Shown: one piece after another, positions 33,352-46,200 of the stretch | How positions within the stretch are numbered: position 1 is the first letter of the stretch | Layout of the letters: every line of letters starts with the position of its first letter | Source: Aaosphaeria pasadenensis | Lineage: Eukaryota > Ascomycota > Dothideomycetes > Pleosporales | DNA: 64,000 bases | Direction: 5' to 3' | NCBI GenBank assembly: GCA_022813625.1 | Contig: JAKLMB010000044.1 | Span: 124,001 to 188,000 of the forward strand | Notes under the pieces: model-generated | Seen by the model: only the letters and a program-made list of their open reading frames with translations | Told to the model about the DNA's origin: nothing | Databases searched by the model: none | Made by a program: the position numbers and the translations under genes

Positions 33352-34480
33352 ATGGCCACCGAACTCCCCACCACCAACGGCAACGGCACCGCCGCCCAGG
33401 ACGGTGACAACACCTTCGCCGTCAAGGCCGGCCTCGCCAGGATGCTCAAGGGCGGCGTCATCATGGACGTCGTCAACGCCGAACAAGTACCTCCCCCCTC
33501 CCCTTCCCCCTTCCCTCCCTCTCACCCACCTACACCGGAACCCCCAGATTGCTAACACGACCCAGGCGCGCATAGCAGAAGAAGCCGGTGCCGCCGCCGT
33601 CATGGCCCTCGAGCGCGTCCCCGCCGACATCCGCGTCCAGGGCGGCGTCGCCCGCATGTCCGACCCAAAAATGATAAAGGAGATCATGGACACGGTGACC
33701 ATCCCCGTCATGGCGAAGGCGAGGATCGGGCACTTTGTTGAGTGTCAGGTACGTTCACCCCTTTCCCATACCCTTCCATTACCCCCTTAAACCTCCTCCC
33801 CCGGACCTCCCTCCGACTTTCGATTACACTGGGGTGGATTGATCGCTAACGCAATCGAAATGGTATAGATCCTCGAAGCCCTAGGCGTAGACTACATCGA
33901 CGAATCCGAAGTCCTGACCCCGGCGGACGCCGTCCACCACGTCTCGAAGCACGGCTTCCGCGCCCCCTTCGTCTGCGGGTGCCGCAACCTCGGCGAGGCG
34001 CTCCGCCGCATCTCCGAAGGCGCCGCCATGATCCGCACGAAAGGCGAGGCCGGCACCGGCGACGTCATCGAAGCGGTTCGCCACATGCGGACCGTGAACG
34101 CGGAGATCGCGCGCGCGAAGGGCATGGATGAGATGGAGTTGCGGGTCTATGCGAAGGAGTTGCAGGTGGATTACGACCTCCTTAAACAGACGGCGGAACT
34201 CGGGCGGCTTCCCGTGGTGAATTTCGCGGCGGGGGGCGTCGCGACGCCGGCGGATGCGGCGTTGATGATGCAGTTGGGGTGTGATGGGGTGTTTGTGGGG
34301 AGTGGGATTTTTAAGTCCGGGGATGCGGCGAAGAGGGCGAGGGCGATTGTGCAGGCGGTTACGCATTATAAGGATCCGAAGGTGCTGGTGGAGGTGTCGA
34401 TGGATCTGGGGGAGGCGATGGTGGGGATTAATACGGGGAGTATGGCTGAGGAGGAGAGGTTGGCGAAGAGGGGTTGGTGA
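33352..34480 (+). CDS. PDX1: Pyridoxal 5'-phosphate synthase, PDX1/SNZ subunit
   Basis: Exons 33352..33486, 33566..33748, 33869..34480; 309 residues, all phase 0. It makes vitamin B6 (PLP) from ribose 5-phosphate, glyceraldehyde 3-phosphate and ammonia delivered by the PDX2/SNO glutaminase. The family core is complete: [28 protein letters not shown], the two Schiff-base lysines in [10 protein letters not shown] (about Lys96) and [12 protein letters not shown] (about Lys164), and the phosphate loop in [13 protein letters not shown] and GVFVGSGIF. Length is normal. The same gene is known as SOR1 in Cercospora, where it protects against singlet-oxygen-generating toxins. The glutaminase partner is not in this window. 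Confidence 0.97.
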
Positions 34481-35027
34481 GGGAGAAAGGGAGGAGGGAG
34501 TGTATGATTAGATTGGAATGGGCAATGAAAATGAAAAGGGGGTTTGATAGCACGGTATGAATGCTCAAAAATGTGTTTATTACATCGCCACCCAGCAGTT
34601 CAACCTACACTACTTATCTCAACTGCAAAAGAAAAGCAAGCAAAAAAGAGGGTATCAAATTCACCAAGCAACGTCCGTCCCCTGAGGAACCGAGAAAACA
34701 AAAGGTAAACAAGTACAATATAAGAACAAGAATCCCCAAGATAAACAGTCAAGTCCCCTCCCGTCCGTCCCAAATATGACATAGGAAATACCGGTGTAAA
34801 GCCCCCATCCTTTTATGTTTCTTGGTCTTCCTAGGGAAGATGGATTAACATGTGGTTGTGTTGCTTTTTGTTTTCCTTTTTCCTTTTTAGACGGCGAGTC
34901 TGTTTCCTGTCTTGTTGGTTCTTTTTGAGTTTGCATGTGTGAGAGATCCACCCGAGTCCCAACCTATGATGCGCCGTGGAAAGAAAGGGTATGACATAGG
35001 AAATGGGAAATGTTGTTTGGTGTTTGT
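34481..35027. other. Convergent 3' region between PDX1 and SMP3
   Basis: 547 bases between two stop codons, AT-rich in the middle (34600-34780), likely holding both polyadenylation regions. No gene seen. Confidence 0.5.
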
Positions 35028-36835
35028 TTACGGCGTCTGGGGCGAGTCGTCGTCCGCCGGTATCGGGAGTTGGTCATCTGGCACGGCCAAGCAGTTCCTC
35101 GTCACTCGCCAGATCACGAGACCGCGATCGCCGACCACGCGGCTGAGCGTCGGCCATACGCCATCGTCGCCGAAGTCCATGTCGTCGAGGTTGAGGTGCC
35201 GACGGTAGCTCCATGTCTCTTCGAGGTGGATGACCCCGCTGCTCTGTGTAGCTGCGTAGGGTTTGAGGGCGTATGCTGAGCGCGGCGCGATGAGGTAGAT
35301 GGAAGCTGGGTTTGTGGTGTTGGAGGTGTCGCACGTGGGAAGCACGGCGGTCACCTGATCTAACATCGTCTCTGCTGGCATTCCCATCAGGTCGACTGTG
35401 GTTAGTTCTTCATTTTTGCCGTTCAGTAGCCAGATGGGCGGACTGTATGTCTTCCACCAGAAAGCATGGGAGACTGTCTCGTTCGTCTTGGCGATGTGCA
35501 TTTGGACCGGGACGATTCCGCCCTGGTGATAGATGCCCATCAATACACCCAGCGCAAGATTGAATAGAACCCATGTAGACATCCATAGTCGTCGAGGGAA
35601 CGGTCGGCGGGGTAGTTTGATCGAGGCCAGGATGAGTGGCACGGCGGGAAGGAGGAAGCGGGCCTCTTGATGCGGGAATATGCTGAGTAAAGCGACGCCA
35701 GATAGAGCAGAGACAAGGGCTGTACTCAGATCGGAGCGACGGAGAGAGAATAGTAGTAGGAATGCTGGTCCGAGGAGTTGGGGGAGGTTGGCGACGACAT
35801 GTTGATAGCGGGGATGGAGACCATGTTGCGCAAGGTTGGCGGAATCCGAGTTATAGAGGAAGTTGTTCAAAGGCGTAACGACAGGATGCTGGAACACATT
35901 CGAGAAGGCAAAGTCCCCTGGGGTATAAAACGCCGTGTCTATGCTGATGGCGATGAAGGTGGTGAGGAGAGCGGCGATGGCGATGAAGAACAGAGAGAAT
36001 GGTCTAGTCGACACGGTCAGTAACCACATAAAGTGTTCGAGAATGGAAAATCATACTTGCGCTGGAAGTGAGGCAGCAATATGATCGAAGGGACAAGCAA
36101 AAAGGCTGGAAATGTAATCCTATTGAAGACGCCCACGACGACTAAAAAGCCCAGCACGGATGATGCTAGGATGCTGGTACGCTTCTGCGCGGGTACGTTA
36201 GTGTCCGTCGTGCAAGGGTCGGAGCTGCATTCCGATGGCAGTAGATCGCGACCGAACTTCGATTCGTACCTTGTCTTCGACAATGCGACGTATTAGGACC
36301 AGACTCCAACACACCAACAGCGTCTCGAGGCTGTTGGAAAAGGTATGCGTCTGGAAGGTCCAGGTCACGTAGGAGGATGCGATCAGCGGCACGGCAATGC
36401 GTCGGGCGCGCGGTGACGGCAGCAACTCCTGGATTGCCCAATCCTCCAAGACGACGCTCAGAGTGAGCATCAGCACGCGCAGTGTCCAATACACCACCGA
36501 GGGCGAAACCTCATCGTATCCGAACCCCTCCCAGAGCCAGCGCAGGAGGTACATGGGCCAACCGTATGCGAGCCATAGCGGGAACGTGCTACGGATGGGA
36601 TTCTCGGAAGTGAATTCCCAAGTTTCGTGGACGGGGTAGGAGAAGACACGGCCTGAGGGGAGAGAATAAAGTCAGTAGGGGACAACGGAGGAAGAAAGGC
36701 CGGAAGATTGGAACAACAGGACCTACCTGCAATGACCTCTGGCCCCTGGAAGTTCTCATCCGGGTGGAGGTAGCTGGGGGAGAGCGCAAAGTAGATGCGG
36801 ACCAGAATCAAGAGGAAGTAGAAGCGCCGCCACAT
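35028..36835 (-). CDS. SMP3: GPI mannosyltransferase 4
   Basis: Exons 36835..36727, 36652..36270, 36184..36057, 36003..35028; 531 residues, phases consistent, introns 53-85 nt. A GT22-family ER membrane enzyme that adds the fourth mannose, from dolichol-phosphate-mannose, to the GPI precursor; this side mannose is essential in yeast. Hallmarks: [17 protein letters not shown] at the N-terminus with the catalytic HPDE motif, [28 protein letters not shown], and the late [11 protein letters not shown] motif. Several hydrophobic helices fit a polytopic protein (for example the helix after residue 215, [19 protein letters not shown]). The C-terminal 100 residues form a soluble acidic tail. Confidence 0.93.
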
Positions 36836-39358
36836 GCTGCCTGCAGAGTTGAGGATGCGCAGGAAGGGTCGCGCAGGAGCATGGCGCAGTAGGGAGTGTG
36901 GTTGTAGTTGTAATAGTTATTGTAGTTGCGGGTGACAGTCGCGGTGGTGGTGGTGTTGTACTAATGGTCAGGAGGGAGAAAGGATCAATACTAGAAGAGG
37001 TCAAATGGACTGGACCGGCCGTTTTCGAACGAAGCGGCGTGATCAATCGCCAGAAGTGATAGTCCAATCCAGAAAAAAGTTGGATGGCACGGATGAGTAG
37101 GGTGGGTGATAGTTGGGTGACGGGTGCAACGACCACGCGGGATTGATAATCCTCGTCGTTAATAGGGGAGGGAGGGAGAGGCTCTACTAGTAATAATACT
37201 GTGTAGCTGTCTAGGTACTCTGAGTGGAGGGGCGCAAACGTTAATAGGAGGGTCGCCCCACGCACGGAGAACAACAAGAATTGACTTGACGTCGTTGAAG
37301 TTTGATAATATTACGATAATAGGAGAATGGCGTCTCTAGTAAGAGTAGCAGTCAATGAATGAGGGATGAGGATGGGGGTGGATCGATGGATGCAGTCAGT
37401 TGAGGCCATCTGGCAGTAGTTGAGGATGTGCGTACCCCCCATGAGAAATGCTGAGAATAGCCGCGAACGATGCCTGTAGGGGGAGACTTATATCAAGGGT
37501 GAGTGGATGGATGAATCAGGAATTTGCAAGATTATGGACGTATGAATCTATACATTAGTGTGTACATGTTGCACGATTGAATGAAATGATTGAATGGATA
37601 TCTGAATGGATGGGTGAGATGGGTGAATGGAATGCGATGTTCGCAGCATATTCTGGGTCACGTGATGTTCAAATGCGGATCATCCCACGCCCTCTTGAGA
37701 GGTTCTGTGACAGCAGGCAATGGGTATTATCGAAACGATAGCTTGCCTAGTAAGTAATCGAGTTGAATCAGACATCCCTTGTTTCATACCCTACGTCTGG
37801 AAACCACACGAATAGAAATAGACGGCTGTCCACTCCTCCGACGGCGTACCTTGAAGGAACGTAGATGAGACACTGCGCCGCACCATGGTTCCGTTCAGGA
37901 CAGGACACAAGAGGTACCATGATCCAACAACGCCAACTGACAATGGCTATAGGCGTGCAATTGGTCGCTACGGAGTAGTTGATGATGAGTTGATGGGAAA
38001 GGGGAAAGAGAGATTGAAAACAAAGTAGACCATGGTTTATGCAGCGAGGTGTCGGTGGAAAGATAACTGTAAAAAGAGTAATGATGTTCGACTACTTGGT
38101 ACTCCGTAGTTGCATTGTCTGTATTACATTACTTGTACGTGTCCCAATAGTATAGACCCACATATCGTACTTACGTAGGGAATTTGTGAGGTAGTGGAAC
38201 CTGGCTTACCTTCTAAATGATGAGGCGAACGAGGTACATATACATACATGTATCCATTTCTACATGTACGGCCACACAGTTCGGATGAGGCATAGGAAAA
38301 CTCACGTATCACGACATTAGTGTCGGGAATGGATGGAATGACACGAAGCATGAAAACCACATAATACCTGATACCGAGTACCAAGAACACGAAAAATAAT
38401 CAAACTGGGCTGCAGCCTTGCCAGGCGAGAGGGTACAGTCAGAAGGCAAGGCATCATACCTGATTGGGGTAATCGGTGTTTCTCTTGTGTTTGTCTGCCT
38501 GGACTGGGTCACATCCCAGGAACCGAAGAGGACGAACAAAGATTCCGTGAGGCTTGTATTCAGCTATACCAATACAGCATAGTACGAGATTGGCGCAAGC
38601 TGAGGAAGTAATAAAGCGTTTTGGGCGGTAGGGGAGTACCCAGTATGAGGATGGTGGTACAGTTAGTACCGTGTATAGTGGTGCCATCGACTTCAACATC
38701 ATTCATTGTTGCCTTCAGCCTCAAGGCAACATTCTCTCTTTCGTTCCTTTGGTAGATGTTAATTCCCCTCCTTCACGATCAAGTTGGGTTTAGACTCTAC
38801 TATTCTATTCACACAATTCATTCAACCATCACACCGTCACCGAAGTCTACCCCTACCAGACATTACTAGGTTCACAACGCTCCCCGTTGGTACCTGAATG
38901 CGCGCTATCCACCCGCTTTACAACATTACTCATTGTTGACGAGCACAAACACACATAACAACTACTTCCATCGATATATAATAAGGCGGTGGTTCTCCTT
39001 CTCGTCATTCCTCTTCATCCAACTCATCATCTCATTACTTCGGACATCAGCACCAATTCTTCCTTTCTTTTTCCCAACGCACGTACCTTTTCAGCCAGAA
39101 AAACAAAACAATACCATTCAATACCATACCAAGTAAGTACATAAGCAGCCTAGCGGCCACCCCGCCTCACCCACCCACTCACTCACTCACTCACTCACAC
39201 CTACTCCGCCGCGCCGCCGCTCTCTCCCTCTCTCACCTCCTCCTGCTACATTAACTCACCAACCTCACCTACCACCTCCTCCTCAACCTCTACCTCTCCA
39301 TCCAATATACAACACCAAATCCACACTCTTAACCAGCATCCAGATACCGTCAGACAAA
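36836..39358. other. Gene-free divergent region between SMP3 and SKP1
   Basis: 2.5 kb. Contains GAATGGATGG-type simple repeats (37500-37640), two TACGGAGTA/TACTCCGTA motifs (37969-37977, 38100-38108), a (CACT)n run at about 39171-39200 and a CT/CA-rich leader before SKP1. TATATAATAA near 38975 could serve as a TATA element. No protein-like frame found. Confidence 0.45.
39171..39200 (+). repeat. (CACT)n microsatellite
   Basis: About seven CACT/ACTC tandem units in the leader region of the SKP1 gene, read directly from the sequence. No function inferred. Confidence 0.7.
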
Positions 39359-39995
39359 ATGGCTTCCTCTTCCACAGCAACCGAGAAGGACACCAGGATC
39401 ATCCTCACCACCAGCGACAACGCCGACCTTAAGGTGGATCGCGACGTCGCCGAGCGTTCCATCCTCATCAAGAACTTGCTCGAGGATCTGGGCGGTGACA
39501 ACAACGAGCCCATCCCCATTCCCAACGTAAGTACTAACTTCGCATCTCGTCCGCTTTGCTTTCATCTCTTGCTAACTGCGCCGCCTTAGGTCAATGAAGC
39601 CGTCATGAAGAAGGTCCTCGAATGGTGCGAGCACCACCGCAAGGACCCCCCCGCTTCCCAGGACGACGATGCCGACTCCCGTAAGAAGTCAACCGATATC
39701 GAGGAGTGGGATCAGAAGTTCATGCAGGTCGACCAGGAGATGCTCTTTGAGATCATTCTCGTAAGTAACGCCCTCTTCCCAAATTCCGGGTTTCCACTCA
39801 CTAACATTACTGTGCTAGGCTGCCAACTACCTCGACATCAAGGCTCTGCTCGATGTCGGCTGCAAAACCGTCGCCAACATGATCAAGGGCAAGTCCCCCG
39901 ACGAGATCCGCAAGACCTTCAACATCCAGAACGACTTCACCCCCGAGGAGGAGGACCAGATCCGACGCGAGAACGAGTGGGCTGAGGACCGCTAA
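39359..39995 (+). CDS. SKP1: SCF ubiquitin ligase adaptor Skp1
   Basis: Exons 39359..39526, 39590..39760, 39819..39995; 171 residues, phase 0 throughout. Skp1 bridges cullin-1 to F-box proteins in SCF E3 ligases, and also serves in other F-box complexes. The N-terminal BTB/POZ-like fold ([32 protein letters not shown]) and C-terminal F-box-binding helices ([51 protein letters not shown]) are complete. Length is normal. Called sconC in Aspergillus. Confidence 0.97.
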
Positions 39996-40894
39996 AGGCG
40001 AGCAAGCTCGCTTGAAGCTTCCTGCTGAATGTTCCTTCTCTCGGCATCCGTGTACACGAACCAAAAAAACGACCTCATGACGCCCCCACCCGCACATCAT
40101 CCCATCGAACACCACTTTCTATGCGCATCCTGTTCCTCTTCACCCGAAAGATATCCACGGACGTACACCCGATCCTCTCAGGCCGCTCTGCTTAGGCGGT
40201 CCTGTCGTTCACTTTGTCCCCTCCGTCTCCTTTCATTTCCGCTGTACAACTAGTGGCGCATGAATGGCATATTTATGGTATGGGTCTCATTGTACGCACT
40301 GTCCGTCTCCCACTCTCTGGCGGGGCCCTGTCCTCTGGACAAGGCCAAGGCAGGAGAGAAGGAGAACCGGGATGGCAGCCTTGGCTTCTTCCCTTCTCCA
40401 CATTCCGTGCGAGGGGAGGCGGAAACCGGCACTATACGCCAACTCACATCCCAGGTAGCTGCTCAATGGACTATTAACGTCATTACCGTAGAAAATAAAA
40501 TAAAAAAAAACTAAAAAAAAAACTGCCAAAGTAATATGATTGTGATCTCACTCTATTCTACTAATATGTTTTCAATTGACTACACACATCTATCCGCTTA
40601 CAGCAGCATCATCTTTGTTGCCGGTACTGTCTCAGAAGCGCCTTCACAGATGAAGCACTACCACTCACGCATTAATTGGTCAAAAGGCAAGCAAGAATGA
40701 GTTTATTCGCACCACTGACCCTACAGAGAATCGATAGTGATAGCAATAGAGACAGAGAGGTATATCCGCGAAAACAAGAAACCAGCAAAAATGACACCCC
40801 CACCCCCTACCATTTACACCGATAACGCCATTCCTTTGACTTCGAACCCACGTTTCCCCCTCCGTGCTTCTTGGTACAAACCACAGCTGTATTA
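39996..40894. other. Convergent 3' region between SKP1 and the Cut12-like gene
   Basis: 900 bases between stop codons. A striking A-rich tract (about 40491-40522, AAAATAAAATAAA-like) may be part of the SKP1 3' end. No gene. Confidence 0.45.
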
Positions 40895-42675
40895 TTATGA
40901 GGTAGAGGCAGCAGCCATGCCAACGCCCTTCCTGTTCTTGCGCTCCTGCAACCGCCGGCGCGCTTGCTCTTTGCGGTCGACGGGGAGGGGCGTGGGCTTA
41001 TCCTTATCCTGCCTTTCTGTGTCTGTGTCTTTGGGTTTCGTCGTCGTGGTGCTTTTGGGCGGCGATAGTGATACTGATGGCTGTGATGATGGTGGCTCTG
41101 CTTGCGTGGTGGCCGTGGGGCGAACCTGGCGGCGTGCTTGTGTGCGAGTGGCATTGCTCGTCGGGGCCGTGGACATGGGTACCGCCATGAGGTCGTGCAG
41201 GTCTTTCTTCTGGGGCAGGGGGCTGTCGTCTATGGCGGAGAGCCATGGGTCATGGGAGTTGTCAGACGTCGTCTTCGTCCTCGTCTTCGACGAACGGGCT
41301 TCGGGCTCCGGGGACGGTAAGGGGAGCGGGCTGGATGGGAGGAGTATGTTTTCCCTGCTTGGTGAGGGCTTGCTGCGGATGCTGAGCGGGGGTTTGGGTA
41401 TGTGGTGTGGTGCTTCTTTCGTCGGGCTGGGGGTGTCTCTTGTGGAGAGGGTGGATTTGAGGATCGCGGATGCTTCGAAGAGGTCGGCGATGTTGTTTGC
41501 GTCGGCGGTGATGGTCTTCCGCCGCGAGTACGTGTTTGGCAGACTCTGGCGGCGGGTGCGCCAGGATATGGGGGGTGAGTTCTCCTTGTTCTCGGGGACA
41601 CCGCGCGACCGCCCGAGGGAGGAGACGTCGGTCTGGCCGAGATGGAGTTGGCTGGATTCCTTGCTTGGGTCTTCGTAGATCGAGAAGGGCATCTTATCGG
41701 CGGACTGGACTGTGGCCTGTGACTTCTCTAGCCCTTCTATCTTCTTCTTGAGAAGCGCGTTCGTCATGTCGGCGGCATTCTTCTCTGAGGTCGCCTTCCG
41801 CAAATGCTCCTGGAGCTCCTTGATCTGCTGCTCCAGCTGTCGTTCGCGGCTTCGGAATCGCCGCCGCTCCTCGTCTCGCTGGTTCGTCAAGGCGGTTGCC
41901 TCATCGTCCTTCTTCTTCGCATAGTTCTTGGCCACCTGGTGCTTCGCAACTAACTGCTTCATCTCTTTCTCGCTCCTCTTGGCGTACGTCTCATACTGTT
42001 CCTTCCAATACTTGCCCGAGTCTGACCGCGGAGCACCCAGGTCGAGCGTTATGTCACTGTCGTCTCTCGATTTTGGCTTTTCTCCCGATTTGGTCTGCGT
42101 CGTGGATCGCGCGTCGTACAGCGCTTCGGTGAGCTTCGTCCGCGGCTTCTTGTCGCTTCCTCCCATTGCCTTTAGTTCTGTCCCCGGTGTCCATGGACTT
42201 GGGAACTTGCCCGGGCAGTCGTTTGGAATGCCGCTTCGTCCGATATCCCCCTTCTTCCCCTCATTGTCCATCACCTGCGAACCGAAGGAGACCGTTTTCC
42301 TGCCCTTATTCACCGTGCCCGGTGTCATCAGGATGCCATTGGGTTGCTTCGACGGCGACGGCATCGCAGCATTTCCTTTTGGCGCGGGGAATTCGGGTCT
42401 CATCGTGCCGGCCGTATCGCTCAATAACTTCTTCCCTAACTTCCTGCTCGGATTCGCGTCGTCCGGTGCTGGCGTGCCGAATATCGCTTGCTTGAAGGCT
42501 TTCACTGCAAATTGGTGCGCCGGCGTGTCGGGGGGATCAATGAACGTCGTTTCGTTTCCAGGATCTGGTCACGTCAGTATCGAAGCTATTATGCGCTCCG
42601 AGGGCGCATTCACGCACCAGGTGGGAGGTCTTCGATCACATTCGTGATCCGAGGCCCTGTTATCCATGAAAACAT
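40895..42675 (-). CDS. Spindle pole body protein, Cut12 family
   Basis: Exons 42675..42618 and 42564..40895, 575 residues, intron 53 nt (phase 1). Cut12 links the spindle pole body to mitotic entry control in fission yeast and binds protein phosphatase 1. Exon 1 gives MFSWITGPRITNVIEDLPPD, joined to a conserved-looking DPPDTPAHQFAVKAFKQAIF GTP segment; the RVxF-type phosphatase site is RKTVSFG (near residue 107). A long coiled coil runs from about residue 205 to 300 (KYWKEQYETYAKRSEKEM onward, with many Lys/Glu/Gln heptads). The C-terminal 250 residues are disordered and rich in Ser, Pro, Lys and Arg. The family call rests on the N-terminal motif, the phosphatase site and the coiled coil. Confidence 0.8.
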
Positions 42676-43262
42676 GGCGTATGAAGTGTACTGTCATACA
42701 CAGACGGAAAGAGAGAAACAGTCGCTTCTTTGTGCGTTGGCAGTGACCGTGTTCGTTCGTTTGCGATAGTTGGAGGAGGTTGTTTTGGTTGTTTGTTTAC
42801 AGTTGAAACGACAGTTGAGGCGTTCAAATCGGCACCTTGATCGGCTGGATGGAGTGAGCGAAGTTAGACCCTGCAGTTCCTCGAGATTCGTCGCTTTTTA
42901 GTATTGAAGTAGGCACATTTCCGGAACAGCAATTACAAAGTCAATCAAAGAAAAGGTAATGATGTTGCCCTGGATTCGTTCATCGATCGCGTTCTGGGGG
43001 ATAATAATGGCCTAATCCCAGAAGGGGAAGGCGCATCTATGCATATCTTTGCCCCACCAAAAATGACATGGCGAACCGCGAAGGGTCGGTGAAAGACGTG
43101 ATTGCTGTCACAGTCAACAACTTTCACTTTTCACTTGTTATTATAATCACCTGGATCTGTCATGTCTGCAGCGTGAGAAAAGGCAGCAGCCTCTGGCTGT
43201 GCGCCCCTTCAAAAGTCAACTTCTCGTGTTGACATGTAACCACCAAAACGACACAGCTCAAT
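42676..43262. promoter_or_regulatory. Divergent promoter between the Cut12-like gene and GCN2
   Basis: 587 bases between start codons. No clear TATA box. Short TTTCACTTTTCACTT pyrimidine run near 43123-43137. Binding sites cannot be named. Confidence 0.45.
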
Positions 43263-46200
43263 ATGGCACCGCCAAAGACACCTCGAAGACAAACCTCCAA
43301 TGTATCCCCACTCAAAAATGGTTCTCCTGCCATGGGGACTCCAAATGCAGCACTCAACCAGCAGGTCAAGTCGCCGTCGGCTTCCCAGCCTACAGATGGC
43401 TATACCCAAGCACAGGAAGAGGAGATCGAAGTCTTGAAGTCCATCTACATGGAGGATTTCGAAGAGGTAGAATCCAGAGGGGCATGGAGTGTATGTTTCA
43501 TATTTCTAACTCTCATGACTGGCTCTCCACATTATATAAACTCATTTAGACCTAATCCAAGGTCCTCTCACGTGCTACATCAACTGACTTATTTCGATAG
43601 AAAACCACAGACCGAGCTCTACGCCTGAAACTGAAGGCACTCTCCAGTGACGATACTTGGGTCATATTGACGGCTAAGCTGACTGCTACGTATCCAAAGT
43701 CGTTACCAACACTATCATTAGAGGGTCTTGGTCGACTACGGCAAAAGACGAAGAACAGATTAGAAAAACTCTTAGTCACTAGGCCAAAGGAGATCGTCGG
43801 AGAGGTCATGATTTACGACATTGCCAGCACTATTCAAGAGATTCTCGAAGACGATCTTACGATTCGTGAAAATGACGGCGCGTTTGAGAATCTCGAGGCA
43901 GAACGGGCAGTCCAGGAAGCCGCCACCGCCGAATTAGCCAAGAAGCATGAAGAGGAGCTTCAGAAGAAACGAGAGGAAGAGAAGGCCGAGGAAGAGAGAG
44001 CGCTTCAGCAAATGGTCCACGATGAGATGCGGCGTAAAGAACAGATGGCCAAGCGGAAACACCGTGCAAGCGGACACACCCCGACCTCGTATTTTCCTCA
44101 AGGGAACACCTGTAACCAAGTCTCTTTTGATAGGATCATCAATTTCCAGGACGATGGCAAAGAGATGGAATTCACAGCTGTTGATGGTCTCATACCTTTC
44201 CGGTCTGGGTCGGTTACGGAAACCCTTCTAGTGAAGCCCGCTAGGAGCGACCAATCCCTTACCATGGTCTTGAAACGCATGCGTACCAGTAGCATTGACC
44301 CTGCCGCGGAGATCCAATTGAAGAAAGCCATTGTGGAATTCGAAAAGGAGATGGAAGATATCAAGCGTCTCAGGCAGTCGGCAATAATGAGCGTTTATGA
44401 CTTCAAAATTGAGCACATAGCCGGTGGAGGCTGGGAAATCAATGTCTTGACAGAATATGCAGGCAAAGGCTCATTAGGGGAAAAGTTGGAGGACGATGGC
44501 GACATTGCTGTTGGCAAAGTGAGATCATGGACCATTGAACTGCTCGAGGCCCTGGATTATTACCACCGGAATGGAGTCATCCATAAACGAATACATCCCC
44601 ACAATATCCTTCTTCGAAAAGCACCCACAGGCAACATTACCGTAAAGTTGGCGGATGCAGGATTTCAGCAGAGCCTTCACAACCTCAACGCGTTGGGCCG
44701 CGGCGAACAAGCTTTCACAACATCTAGGACCGCGTTTTGGGTGCCTGCGGAACTAACACAAGATGCACGTCGAACCAGGAAGACTGATGTGTGGGACCTT
44801 GGCGTTGTATTTCTTCAAATGCTGTTCGGACTGGATGTCCCTCAGAAGTACAACTCGCCAAAGGATCTATCCGATGCACTCGGCTGCTCGGAGGCGCTTC
44901 AGGAAATATTACGGAAGTTCTTCAAGCCGGACCCCAAGAAACGTCCGTCTCCCTTCGAGCTCATCCCTTGCGAGTTTCTTCGAGACGATGTCTCTGTCTA
45001 CGAACATCCGTCAACGCCAGGCAGGTCACGACATTCCTCCATATCGTGGACTCCGCATCATCGTTTACGGCGTGAGTCTTCCAATGGCGCGGTGCCCTCC
45101 ACTCGATATGCGAGCGAGTGGGTTGAAATTGGCCGGTTAGGAAAGGGTGGCTACGGTGAGGTTGTCAAGGCTCGTAATAGATTCGATGGTAGCATCTATG
45201 CTATCAAGAAAATACGACAGAAATCGGCTTCAGCACTAACAGAGGTTCTATCAGAGGTCATGCTTCTATCTCGTTTGAATCATCCGTGCGTTGTTCGATA
45301 CTACGGAGCCTTCCTGGATGAAGAAGGACCAGGCACACTGGATGCTGAAGACGATACCTCGACTACCTTTACAGAAGGTGACTCGGATTCAGATTCGGAA
45401 GCTTCGGATGGAGGTTCAGGAGACGAACCGGCATGGAGCCGAAGTACGGGAGGGCTGGACTTTATCAGCTCGAGCCATCCGCGGATTCAATTTGGGTCCG
45501 ACGAAGAATCCTTCAATGGCGACGAAGATGCAATTGTATTCGGCTCTGATTCTGGTAAGCAATATTGCGCTCTCTTTTTGGCTTTACTAACTCTTTCTAA
45601 AGAGGATGATGCACAATCTACATCTACACGATCTTTGATTGCCAAGAAACGCACAGCGTCAAGTTCTATCCCATCACGTCCTGTAAAGACAATACTTTAC
45701 ATCCAGATGGAATTCTGCGAAAAGCAGACCTTGCGAGATGTGATACGTCGAGACCTATACGAAGATCCAGATGAGGCATGGAGACTGTTCCGCCAGATAT
45801 TGGAAGGATTGGCCCACATCCATGGTCACGGCATCATTCACAGAGACCTGAAGCCTGACAATATCTTTATTGACGTTGCGAAGACACCAAAGATTGGAGA
45901 TTTTGGACTAGCCACGATTGGGCAGTACCAAAGCACTGATCGAAAAGTCGCAGGAAGCCAAGCAGACGGCGGAGATATGACACGCAGTGTTGGCACTGCA
46001 CTCTACGTTGCTCCAGAGCTTCGATCAGGCGTTGCTGGAAACTACACTGACAAAGTGGACATGTATTCGCTCGGCATCATCTTCTTCGAGATGTGTCATC
46101 CGCTGAAAACAGCCATGGAACGCGACTTCGTTATCAGACAGCTTCGAGAGAGGAAACACGACCTACCCGAGGACCTCAACTCTCCGGAGAAAGCTGCCCA

